A DNA stretch of 7,602 bases from Planctomycetaceae bacterium (GCA_947453125.1 CANGGC010000096.1:1-7602); one strand, 5' to 3'; numbered from the stretch's first letter, positions 1 to 5,808 are shown. Notes: generated by a model not told the origin, from the letters alone. Program-made: numbers and translations.

Positions 1-743
<743 letters not shown>

Positions 744-880
744 TGGCGGGGCTCCGGTGCGGTGCGGCGATGAATGGGGCAGGATGTGCCCAATGTATCG
801 GCCACGCCACCCTCCGGCGAAGAGGCCAGCTTCATCTGTCTGCACCGGGAGGATTGTGAGAATCGTGCAAGAAATCAGCC

Positions 881-906
881 CCGAAGGGGAAAACAGCCCC
901 TTTCGG
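881..906. repeat. Inverted repeat in the acnA upstream region
   Basis: CCGAAGGGG (881-889) and CCCCTTTCGG (897-906) form a stem with one bulged base and a 7-nt A-rich loop. A run of seven A's (911-917) follows on the plus strand; neither strand has a T-run on the downstream side, so it is not an ordinary intrinsic terminator. It sits about 140 nt upstream of the acnA start and just upstream of the rightward promoter at 921-949. It could be an operator, or a structured part of a long acnA leader. The other sequence in 744-880 shows no gene that I can support. Confidence 0.5.
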
Positions 907-920
907 CGTGAAAAAAACGT

Positions 921-949
921 TCGACACCGGAACGCTGGTCGGCTATAGT
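921..949 (+). promoter_or_regulatory. Sigma70-like promoter for the putative small RNA
   Basis: TCGACA (921-926) matches TTGACA at 5 of 6 positions. It is separated by exactly 17 bp from TATAGT (944-949), which matches TATAAT at 5 of 6. Predicted transcription would start near 955-957. No protein-coding start with a ribosome binding site lies soon downstream; the next strong signal is the intrinsic terminator at 1051-1091. The core CTATAG is self-complementary, so weak opposite-strand use toward acnA cannot be excluded. Confidence 0.65.
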
Positions 950-954
950 TCGGA

Positions 955-1091
955 AGTCGCGAGCGCCGTCCGGCAGCCCGACACACAATCCAAGTGCTTC
1001 TCTTCAGCGGCTGTTCCCCCCCAAAGACCCACACCTCGATAGCCGCTCTTGGGCCCGTGGTTTCCCCAACCACGGGCCCTTTTCTTTTTTT
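955..1091 (+). ncRNA. Putative structured small RNA with a C-rich loop, unknown family
   Basis: A transcript of about 137 nt is bounded by the promoter at 921-949 and the strong terminator at 1051-1091, with no credible protein gene inside. Three hairpins can be read directly. Hairpin 1 (956-982) pairs GTCG with CGAC, then GC with GC, then GCC with GGC around a GTCC loop, with a small internal loop and a bulged A. Hairpin 2 pairs AGCGGCT (1006-1012) with AGCCGCT (1041-1047) around a 28-nt loop containing seven consecutive C's (1015-1021). Hairpin 3 is the terminator stem. A linker at 983-1005 appears unpaired. I do not recognise 6S, SRP, tmRNA, RNase P or a known riboswitch. The exposed C-run suggests a trans-acting RNA that could pair with G-rich ribosome binding sites; that is inference. 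An alternative is a leader terminated before the DUF5522-like gene. Confidence 0.6.
1051..1091 (+). terminator. Strong intrinsic terminator
   Basis: A perfect 12-bp stem pairs 1051-1062 (GGGCCCGTGGTT) with 1068-1079 around a TCCCC loop. It is followed at once by TTTT, one C, and then seven T's (1080-1091). The T-tract is only on the right side, so it ends plus-strand transcription. It closes the putative small RNA and separates it from the DUF5522-like gene. Confidence 0.93.
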
Positions 1092-1154
1092 AAAGCCCTT
1101 TTTTTGGCGGGCTGGCCCTCAGAGGCCTTCCTTCTGTTCGCACTGGCCCGCGTC

Positions 1155-1358
1155 ATGCCCGACGAAGCCCCGCCGCCGGTCGAGCCCGACGAACCCGACT
1201 TCACCGTCGAGGGGGGCTACGTTGTCTTCACCGCGGCGTTTCACCGCCGCCGCGGCGAATGCTGCGGCAGCGGTTGCCGGCACTGCCCCTTTTTCCCCCG
1301 CCACCACCAGGGGGCGTCCAGGCTCACCGCCGCCGGGCCGCCGCCACCGGGGCGTTGA
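1155..1358 (+). CDS. Small cysteine-rich DUF5522-like protein
   Basis: A 67-residue protein from the ATG at 1155, of unknown biochemical role. After an acidic, proline-rich N-terminus it carries FTVEGGYVVFTAAFHRRRG followed by ECCGSGCRHCPF. The phrase 'VFTaxxHxxRGxCCGxGCRHCP' is the hallmark of the DUF5522 family. The four cysteines (pattern CCxxxCxxC) plus a neighbouring histidine suggest metal binding. The C-terminal tail of about 20 residues after the motif is low complexity. The start is uncertain: no Shine-Dalgarno precedes 1155, and the frame stays open upstream to a TTG at 1104, only 13 nt after the terminator T-tract. I chose 1155 because conservation begins after it and the upstream residues look unconstrained. 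Frame and motif strongly argue that it is a real gene although it is short. Confidence 0.82.
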   Translation: MPDEAPPPVEPDEPDFTVEGGYVVFTAAFHRRRGECCGSGCRHCPFFPRHHQGASRLTAAGPPPPGR

Positions 1359-1391
1359 GCCGCAGGGCCTCACGGTTCCCCGACGGGTGGG

Positions 1392-1398
1392 CTACAGT
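1392..1398 (+). promoter_or_regulatory. Candidate -10 element for the TIGR03067 gene
   Basis: CTACAGT lies 39 nt before the ATG at 1438 and resembles the -10 elements at 943-949 (CTATAGT) and 5424-5430 (CTAGAAT). No convincing -35 hexamer sits 16-18 bp upstream, so this rests on the -10 alone and on its position in the 79-bp gap after the DUF5522-like gene. Confidence 0.35.
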
Positions 1399-1437
1399 GT
1401 GGCCTCACCCAACTGTCGTTTTTTCCCGGGGGCCTCC

Positions 1438-1926
1438 ATGACCACACTCTCGTTCCGCGTTGCGGCCATCGGCGCCGCGATTCTCTGCCTTGCTCCGCTG
1501 GTGGCGCTGGCCCAGACCGTGGCCGACGCGAAGGAGGAGGCTACAAAGAAGGACCATCTGGCGATCGAGGGGACCTGGCGGGCGATCTCGCTCGAGGTCA
1601 ACGGCAACGCCGTGGGGGCCGACGACGTCAAGAAGATCACGACCGAGAACGGCCGCGACGGCGAATGGACGCTGCTGGTCGACGGAAAAGATGTTGCCGA
1701 GGGAACGAGCACGATCGATCCCACCTTTACCCCCAAGACGGTCGACTTCAAGACCACGAAGGGGAACAATGCGGGCCAGACTGCGTTCGGCATCTACGAG
1801 ATGAGCGGCAAGATCAGAAAACTCTGCATCGCCGAGCAGGGGCGTCCCCGCCCCGCCGACTTCTCCGCCACGGCGGGGAGCGGACGGATGCTCGTCGTCT
1901 TCGAACGGGTCAACGTGACGAAATAG
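1438..1926 (+). CDS. TIGR03067 planctomycete small-domain secreted protein
   Basis: A 162-residue exported protein of unknown function. Residues 1-26 form a signal peptide with a short basic start, a hydrophobic core rich in Ala, Ile and Leu, and a probable signal peptidase I site after ALA (about 23-25). The mature part begins with a Lys/Glu-rich linker (30-40), then LAIEGTWRAISLEVNG (41-56), an opening typical of TIGR03067. The C-terminal half shows the other family signatures: PKTVDFKTTKG (99-109), FGIYEMSGKIRKLCIAEQG (117-135), RPADFSAT (138-145) and a final MLVVFERV strand. These domains form a lipocalin-like barrel in the family description I recall; no ligand is known. The ATG at 1438 was chosen over upstream frame extensions because the signal peptide starts there and GGGGG lies 5-6 nt upstream. 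It is followed after 22 bp by the DUF1559-like gene, probably in the same transcript. Confidence 0.92.
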   Translation: MTTLSFRVAAIGAAILCLAPLVALAQTVADAKEEATKKDHLAIEGTWRAISLEVNGNAVGADDVKKITTENGRDGEWTLLVDGKDVAEGTSTIDPTFTPKTVDFKTTKGNNAGQTAFGIYEMSGKIRKLCIAEQGRPRPADFSATAGSGRMLVVFERVNVTK

Positions 1927-1935
1927 GACGCTTCC

Positions 1936-1940
1936 GGAGG
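1936..1940 (+). promoter_or_regulatory. Shine-Dalgarno that fixes a TTG start
   Basis: GGAGG, within CCGGAGG, stands 8 nt before the TTG at 1949. No ATG or GTG in the correct frame lies before the prepilin-like hydrophobic segment, so this site decides the start. Confidence 0.8.
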
Positions 1941-1948
1941 ACGGAAAC

Positions 1949-2596
1949 TTGTTTCCAACCAACCGCTCCCTCCATCGCCACGGCGTGTCGCTCGTCGAGT
2001 TGCTCGTCTGCCTGGCGATCATCGGGCTGATGATCTCGATGCTCATGCCGGCGATCCATGCGGTGCGGATGTCGTCGCAGCGAACGGTTTGCGTCAACCA
2101 CAAATCACAGATCAACCTGGCCCTGCAGATGTACGCTGACGCCAACAAGGCGCTCCCCCCTGCCCCGCGTCCCGGGTATCCGAGCGGTTGGACGTGGGAG
2201 ATCCTTCCGTTCATGGAAGAAGGGGCGATGCAGACGGCATTGGTGGCCGGCCAACCGATCGGCGCGGCCGGCAATGCCTCCGCGGCCAGGTCGCGCCCGC
2301 CGCTTTACCGCTGTGCATTCGCGTCATCGTGGCGTTCGTCGGACGTCGCCGGTATCCTCCCGTCCGATTTCCTCGCCGTCGTCTCGGAGAGCAAGCCGGG
2401 CTCACGGAAGCGCAACGACATCTCGTTCTCGATCGTTCACTCCCCGGAGACGAATACCCTCCCCTGGCCGGTGGCAGCGGAGATCTCCTGGGAAGAGTAT
2501 GGCCGGCTCCGCAGCCAGGATGCGTGGAAGGTATGGCATCCGGCGGCGTCCGGCACTGGCTTGAGCGGCCTCATCGACGGCGACGGCGCCGATTGA
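1949..2596 (+). CDS. Short DUF1559-type protein with prepilin-like N-terminus
   Basis: A 215-residue protein related to the DUF1559 (SBP_bac_10) proteins that are strongly expanded in planctomycetes. The N-terminus has a type IV prepilin signature: basic residues, then HG followed by VSLVELLVCLAIIGLMISML. The predicted cleavage is between Gly12 and Val13, with the conserved Glu at mature position 5 (Glu17). The hydrophobic helix spans about 13-35. Family features then follow: the helix continues with AVRMSSQRTVCVNHKSQINLALQMY (38-62), YPSGWTWEILPFMEE (77-91), and a PLYRCA segment (118-123). It is shorter than the roughly 300 residues usual for the family. The C-terminal H-x9-DG motif is not intact: H197 is followed by DG only after 12 residues, and the protein ends four residues later. 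It may assemble in a pseudopilus or be surface exposed; function is unknown. Confidence 0.85.
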   Translation: MFPTNRSLHRHGVSLVELLVCLAIIGLMISMLMPAIHAVRMSSQRTVCVNHKSQINLALQMYADANKALPPAPRPGYPSGWTWEILPFMEEGAMQTALVAGQPIGAAGNASAARSRPPLYRCAFASSWRSSDVAGILPSDFLAVVSESKPGSRKRNDISFSIVHSPETNTLPWPVAAEISWEEYGRLRSQDAWKVWHPAASGTGLSGLIDGDGAD

Positions 2597-2633
2597 CCGC
2601 CCCCCCTCGGCGCACGCAAATCCTGAATGACCC

Positions 2634-3851
2634 ATGACTCCAACCGAAGCCCCCGCACAGGCAGCTCCCCACCGGCACCGTCGCGTGCCCCCACCGGCGC
2701 CCCTTGGCGACCTGGGAGGGATGAATGTCGCCGGGTTCTGCGCCGACATCGAACGGCTCAAGGCCGACACCTACCGACAGATCGGCCCAGCCGATTTCGC
2801 CCACCTGCGGCGGATTGAAACGTACGGCAAGCTCGCCACCTTGCTTGGGTATTCCACCGCCTGGGTCTTCCCCAATCCCCTCACGGCCTTTGCCCTGAGC
2901 CTGGGGCAAATGACCCGCTGGCTGCTCGCGCATCACATCACCCACCGCGGCTACGACCGAGTGCCGGGGATCCCCCCCCGCTACACGAGCCGGGTGTTCG
3001 CCCGCGGCTGGCGGCGGTTTTTCGACTGGTTCGACTGGCTTCTCCCCGCAGCCTGGGATCATGAACACAACTTCCTCCACCACTATCACACCGGCGAGGA
3101 TGCCGACCCGGACGTGGCCGAACGGCACATGGAATCGCTCCGCGCCATTCCCCTGCCGAGGTGGATGAAACTCTTCCTGATCGGGGTCTTGGCGTGCAGT
3201 TGGAAGATCGTCTACTACGCCCCCAACTCGCTGTGCGTGCTCGACCCCGACAGCCGGAAGCGGCTGCAGCACGAAAACATCACCTATCTTACGGTTTGGA
3301 ATCTCGTCGACTTCCGCCGTCGGTCGGTGCGGCAGTTGTGGCTGAGTTGTTATCTGCCGTATGGAATCGTCCACTTCGGACTGGTGCCGCTGGCATTCCT
3401 CCCCCTCGGGACGACCGCGGCCTGGTACGTGCTTTTCAACAAGCTTCTCGCCGAGGCGTTCACCAACGTCCATTCCTTCCTCGTGATCGCCCCCAATCAC
3501 ACCGCCGACGATCTCTACCGATTCTCCTTCCACTACGACCGCAAGGAGGAGTTTTACGTGACCCAAGTGATGGGCTCGGCCAACTACCACTGCGGCGGGG
3601 AATTCACTGACTACATGAGCTGCTGGCTCAACTACCAGATCGAGCACCACCTCTTCCCCGATCTGCCGATGCGGCAATACTCCCGCATCCAGCCCGAGGT
3701 GAAGGCGCTGTGCGAGAAGCATGGCATCCCCTACCGGCAGGAGAGCGTCTTCCGCCGCTTCGGGCGGCTCCTCGACGTGGCCGTCGGCAAGACGAGCATG
3801 CGGCAACTCGAGGCCTTCCCACGGCCGACGATGGCCGGCCCCAGCGACTGA
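2634..3851 (+). CDS. Membrane-bound fatty acid desaturase
   Basis: A 405-residue integral membrane di-iron desaturase that introduces a double bond into a fatty acyl chain using O2 and an electron donor. All three histidine boxes of the PF00487 family are present: HHITH (100-104), HNFLHH (145-150, in a DHEHNFLHHYHTGED context) and QIEHH (335-339, followed by LFPDLP). Hydrophobic stretches near 66-100, 178-197 and 235-285 fit the usual paired membrane helices. QIEHHLFP is typical of the linoleoyl-CoA/front-end and sphingolipid desaturase-like branch, but regiospecificity cannot be read from sequence. No cytochrome b5 domain is present, so electrons must come from a separate protein. The first 30 residues are Pro/Ala/Arg-rich; Met30 (2721) is a possible alternative start, but its GGGAGG is too close, and the ATG at 2634 has no clear Shine-Dalgarno either. 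It lies 37 bp after the DUF1559-like gene. Confidence 0.93.
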   Translation: MTPTEAPAQAAPHRHRRVPPPAPLGDLGGMNVAGFCADIERLKADTYRQIGPADFAHLRRIETYGKLATLLGYSTAWVFPNPLTAFALSLGQMTRWLLAHHITHRGYDRVPGIPPRYTSRVFARGWRRFFDWFDWLLPAAWDHEHNFLHHYHTGEDADPDVAERHMESLRAIPLPRWMKLFLIGVLACSWKIVYYAPNSLCVLDPDSRKRLQHENITYLTVWNLVDFRRRSVRQLWLSCYLPYGIVHFGLVPLAFLPLGTTAAWYVLFNKLLAEAFTNVHSFLVIAPNHTADDLYRFSFHYDRKEEFYVTQVMGSANYHCGGEFTDYMSCWLNYQIEHHLFPDLPMRQYSRIQPEVKALCEKHGIPYRQESVFRRFGRLLDVAVGKTSMRQLEAFPRPTMAGPSD

Positions 3852-3854
3852 CGT

Positions 3855-5135
3855 TCACCGGCCCGCGGCCTCGACCTCATCGGCTGAGGCGGCGATTCCG
3901 TCGGCGCCGGCAAACCGGTCGGCCACGCCGCGGCAGCGGTCGGCCACGCTCTGATCCGCGAGGAGCTTCCCGAGGAGGCCCGCAAGCGCCGGGCCGCGGA
4001 AGGCTTTCCGGGCGAGCGCCAAGCCGACGCCGAGCCGCTCGATCCGCGCGGCGTTGTCGAATTGGTCGAATCCCATCGGCATCACGATCTGCGGCACGCC
4101 GCCGGCGAGCCCCTGCGAGAGGGTGCCTATGCCGCCGTGGTGAACGAGCGCTGCCGACCGGGGCACGAGCCAGCGGAAGGGGACGAACGCGGCATGCCGC
4201 ACGCCATCGGGGAGCGCCCTCGGGATCTGGTCGGGAAATCTCGTGAGAAGGAGGCCGCGGCGCCCGAGCCTTTGGCAGGCGTCGGCGGCGGCAGCAAAGA
4301 ACTCGTGGCCATGGAGATGGGCGCTGCCGGGGGTGAAGAGGATTGGGGGCGAGCCCTCTTCCAACCAAGCTTTCATCTGGTCGTCGGCATCGCTCACCCC
4401 CTCCTCGCTGTAGAGGGGGAAGCCGGTGAGCCGCACCTGCCGCGGCCACTCTGGCTTCTGTGCGGCAAACCATGCCGGGAAAAGCCCGAGGGTCCGCAGA
4501 GGCGAATGGATCCAATCACGCAGGAGCCCGCGGGCCGGTGGCAGGCCGACGGAGGCGCGGAAGGGATTGAGCCAGCGGCCGATGAGGGGATCGATGAGGA
4601 GCCGGTCGGCGAGGGCCCACTGGAGCTTGCGAAACCAATGCGGGCCGCGGTGGACGAAGATCCCGGGCACTCGCGGTGCATCGTCGAGGCTGCGAAACAA
4701 CACCGGCGAGAGGTGCGCGGTGACCAGCGGCACGCCGAGTCGCTCCTGGGCGACGCGGGCCCCGAAGGCCAGGCTCGAGGCGACCACGACCGTGGCCTCG
4801 CCGGCGGCGGCGTCGGCAGCGAGCGCCCGCTCGATCACGCGGAAGACCGGCTCGAGGAGGGGGCGGACAAAGAGCTCGAGGATCACAGGAGTGCCGCGGA
4901 GCGGGTCCCAGATCCGTTCGTCCTCGATTGACGCGACGAAGTCGAGCTCGGGAAGTGGGTCGACAAACTCGAGGCCGGCCTTCTCGGCCACCTCGCGAAA
5001 CCACCCGGCAGCGACGAGCGTGACGCGCATCCCGCGACGGCGCAGTTCCCGGCCGATGCCGATGAAGGGGTGGACATCGCCTGAGCTTCCCAGGGCAACG
5101 AGGATCGCGTGCGTTTTTTTGGGGGGAAGCGTCAT
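3855..5135 (-). CDS. Family 1-like glycosyltransferase (GT-B, UGT/MGT type)
   Basis: A 426-residue GT-B enzyme that should transfer a sugar from a nucleotide-sugar donor to a small or lipid-like acceptor. The N-terminal acceptor domain opens with HAILVALGSSGDVHPFIGIG (9-28) and a helix of the type ELRRRGMRVTLVA, as in sterol, zeaxanthin and macrolide glucosyltransferases. The C-terminal donor domain has ILFTPGSA (265-272), FVPFRWLVPRSAALVHHGGI (317-336), GTLSQGLAGGVPQIVMPMG (337-355) and FDQFDNAARIERLG (356-369). These match the PSPG-like donor-binding region, with the HGG turn and an acidic-Gln pair (D357-Q358). Acceptor and sugar cannot be assigned; a carotenoid, sterol/hopanoid or lipid glycoside is plausible. 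The ATG at 5135 has no clear Shine-Dalgarno, but the domain begins right after it. Codons 4-8 contain a C6A7 homopolymer tract. It converges on the desaturase with only 3 bp between stop codons. Confidence 0.93.
   Translation of the reverse strand: MTLPPKKTHAILVALGSSGDVHPFIGIGRELRRRGMRVTLVAAGWFREVAEKAGLEFVDPLPELDFVASIEDERIWDPLRGTPVILELFVRPLLEPVFRVIERALAADAAAGEATVVVASSLAFGARVAQERLGVPLVTAHLSPVLFRSLDDAPRVPGIFVHRGPHWFRKLQWALADRLLIDPLIGRWLNPFRASVGLPPARGLLRDWIHSPLRTLGLFPAWFAAQKPEWPRQVRLTGFPLYSEEGVSDADDQMKAWLEEGSPPILFTPGSAHLHGHEFFAAAADACQRLGRRGLLLTRFPDQIPRALPDGVRHAAFVPFRWLVPRSAALVHHGGIGTLSQGLAGGVPQIVMPMGFDQFDNAARIERLGVGLALARKAFRGPALAGLLGKLLADQSVADRCRGVADRFAGADGIAASADEVEAAGR
5114..5126 (-). repeat. 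C6A7 homopolymer tract in the glycosyltransferase start
   Basis: Seven T's (5114-5120) followed by six G's (5121-5126) on the plus strand read as CCCCCC AAAAAAA in codons 4-8 of the glycosyltransferase. Adjacent mononucleotide runs of this length are prone to slippage, and a change of one base would abolish the reading frame just after the start. Confidence 0.8.
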
Positions 5136-5349
5136 GGGCGGGGTTGGAAGTGGGTGGACACGTCAAAGAGAGCAGGCTTTTCGAAGGAGCAGGCGTCGCC
5201 CCATCATGCCCGGTGCCAGGGAATCCGTCGCCGGGGAACCGGCCACGCCAGATTCCTTGCCACGCTTGAGCGCGAAGCATGGTCGATCGACGCGGGCTTT
5301 TCAGAACTGGGAAGCGGGGGGGACCGGGCAACGAGGTTCCCGCGGCCAA

Positions 5350-5362
5350 TTGTCCGGGACAA
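5350..5362. promoter_or_regulatory. Palindrome, possible operator
   Basis: TTGTCC-G-GGACAA is a perfect 13-bp odd palindrome. It lies between the divergent glycosyltransferase and small ORF, about 60 bp upstream of the candidate -10 at 5424. A dimeric repressor site is possible; no regulator gene is in view, and a perfect 6-bp arm can arise by chance. Confidence 0.3.
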
Positions 5363-5423
5363 AAACAGTGCCTGTCTGCGGGACGCTTGGGTGTGGCCGG
5401 CGGCGGGGGCTTGCCCGCCGCGC

Positions 5424-5430
5424 CTAGAAT
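5424..5430 (+). promoter_or_regulatory. Candidate -10 element for the small ORF
   Basis: CTAGAAT contains TAGAAT, 5 of 6 to TATAAT, and lies 77 nt before the ATG at 5508. No good -35 hexamer is found 16-18 bp upstream, where the sequence is G-rich. A transcript would start near 5437 and have a leader of about 70 nt. Confidence 0.4.
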
Positions 5431-5455
5431 CGTGGCGGGAAAGAACGCCGTTGGG

Positions 5456-5493
5456 GCCGCTCGCGTCAGCGGCTTCCGGCGGCCGCTTCCGCC
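5456..5493 (+). promoter_or_regulatory. Two tandem hairpins in the leader of the small ORF
   Basis: GCCGCT (5456-5461) pairs with AGCGGC (5468-5473) around a 6-nt loop, and GGCGG (5478-5482) pairs with CCGCC (5489-5493), also around a 6-nt loop. The second hairpin ends 2 nt before the GGAGG ribosome binding site, so it could affect translation. In such GC-rich DNA, short stems are common, so confidence is modest. Confidence 0.35.
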
Positions 5494-5507
5494 ACGGAGG
5501 GCCTGTC

Positions 5508-5642
5508 ATGAAAACCGTTCCCTGGAACACCGCCATTCAGGCGCTCGTGCTCATCCGCCTGGGCCAGGAGCTCGGCACGCAGAGCCAGTTTGCTCGTGCC
5601 GTCCACGACCTCGTCAGCGCCGTCCTCGCCTTCGGGACGTGA
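5508..5642 (+). CDS. Small 44-residue protein, unrecognised
   Basis: I do not recognise this protein. It starts with ATG at 5508, preceded by CGGAGG with 7 nt spacing, the best ribosome binding site on the plus strand apart from the one at 1936. The sequence is MKTVPWNTAIQALVLIRLG (1-19), then QELGTQSQFARAVHDLVSAV and a short LAFGT end. It has no signal peptide and no cysteine. Residues 8-18 are strongly hydrophobic, and 23-42 could form an amphipathic helix, so it may be a helical hairpin that binds a partner or a membrane surface. Support for being a real gene comes from the ribosome binding site, the -10-like element at 5424, and a hairpin that begins at its stop codon. It may instead be a leader peptide or be carried on a regulatory RNA. 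It stands alone between two minus-strand genes. Confidence 0.6.
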   Translation: MKTVPWNTAIQALVLIRLGQELGTQSQFARAVHDLVSAVLAFGT

Positions 5643-5664
5643 GGGGGCCGGGCGAAAGCCCCTC
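5641..5664 (+). terminator. GC-rich hairpin at the small ORF stop, weak terminator candidate
   Basis: GAGGGG (5641-5646) pairs with CCCCTC (5659-5664) around a 12-nt loop. It overlaps the TGA stop (5640-5642). There is no T-tract after it, so termination, if any, would be inefficient or factor-dependent. Confidence 0.3.
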
Positions 5665-5731
5665 CGCCGCCGCCCAATTGGGGCGTCGGGAGCGGACGAG
5701 AAGCGGCGGCGTCACCCGTTGCTGCAGACCC

Positions 5732-5774
5732 GATTTCCCTTGCAAATCCGGAGCGGCGCTCCGAAAAAGCAAGG
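5732..5774. repeat. Nested inverted repeat with two alternative folds
   Basis: Outer arms CCTTGC (5738-5743) and GCAAGG (5769-5774) enclose inner arms CGGAGC (5749-5754) and GCTCCG (5758-5763) with a GGC triloop. The two stems are separated by a symmetrical 5-by-5 A-rich internal loop (5744-5748 against 5764-5768). An alternative stem pairs GATTT (5732-5736) with AAATC (5744-5748) around a 7-nt loop and excludes the outer stem. No T-tract follows in either direction, so it is not a standard terminator. It lies in the gap between the convergent small ORF and phosphoesterase. It resembles neither a full tRNA nor an integron attC site. Confidence 0.6.
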
Positions 5775-5795
5775 ATGATCCCCCCCGCGGGAGGA

Positions 5796-5808
5796 GGGCC
5801 TGTGGCCC
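5796..5808 (-). terminator. Short GC hairpin after the phosphoesterase stop
   Basis: GGGCC (5796-5800) and GGCCC (5804-5808) form a 5-bp stem with a 3-nt loop immediately after the minus-strand TAG (5809-5811). It has no T-tract, so it is only a weak candidate for ending or protecting the phosphoesterase mRNA. Confidence 0.3.

Larger units (their letters stand above)
5136..5507. other. Gene-poor region between glycosyltransferase and small ORF
   Basis: About 370 bp between divergent genes. Open frames cross it on both strands, but none shows a ribosome binding site or a recognisable motif, and the long plus frame that enters the small ORF has no conserved look. It should hold the promoter of the minus-strand glycosyltransferase; TTGACG occurs on the minus strand (complement of 5162-5167), but no -10 follows at the right distance. 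The right part carries the palindrome at 5350-5362, the candidate -10 at 5424-5430 and two hairpins at 5456-5493. Confidence 0.6.

Noticed and set aside
1395..1424. Terminator-like CAGT/ACTG stem followed by six T's
   Set aside because: The stem is short, has a 3-nt bulge and overlaps the candidate -10 element. The T-run more likely belongs to the leader of the TIGR03067 gene.
994..1437. Plus-strand open frame leading into the TIGR03067 gene
   Set aside because: It crosses the strong terminator and the DUF5522-like gene in another frame, and the signal peptide begins at 1438. The upstream residues show no protein-like conservation.
1405..2274. 289-codon minus-strand frame across the TIGR03067 and DUF1559 genes
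   Set aside because: Both plus-strand genes show family motifs, a signal peptide or prepilin site, and a ribosome binding site. The antisense frame shows none.
2571..3806. 411-codon minus-strand frame opposite the desaturase
   Set aside because: The opposite frame encodes a clear desaturase with all three histidine boxes. The antisense frame has no motif and is a product of high GC.
4062..4931. 289-codon plus-strand frame opposite the glycosyltransferase
   Set aside because: Its composition is dominated by Gly, Glu, Arg and Ala with no motif, and it mirrors a well-supported gene.
5162..5167. TTGACG on the minus strand as a -35 for the glycosyltransferase
   Set aside because: The position 17 bp downstream is C-rich (CCCCGC) and has no -10.
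5732..5774. tRNA remnant or integron attC site at the nested repeat
   Set aside because: The 5-bp stem with a 7-nt loop resembles a tRNA arm, but the loop lacks the T-loop or U33 bases and no other arms are present. The attC core sequences are also absent.
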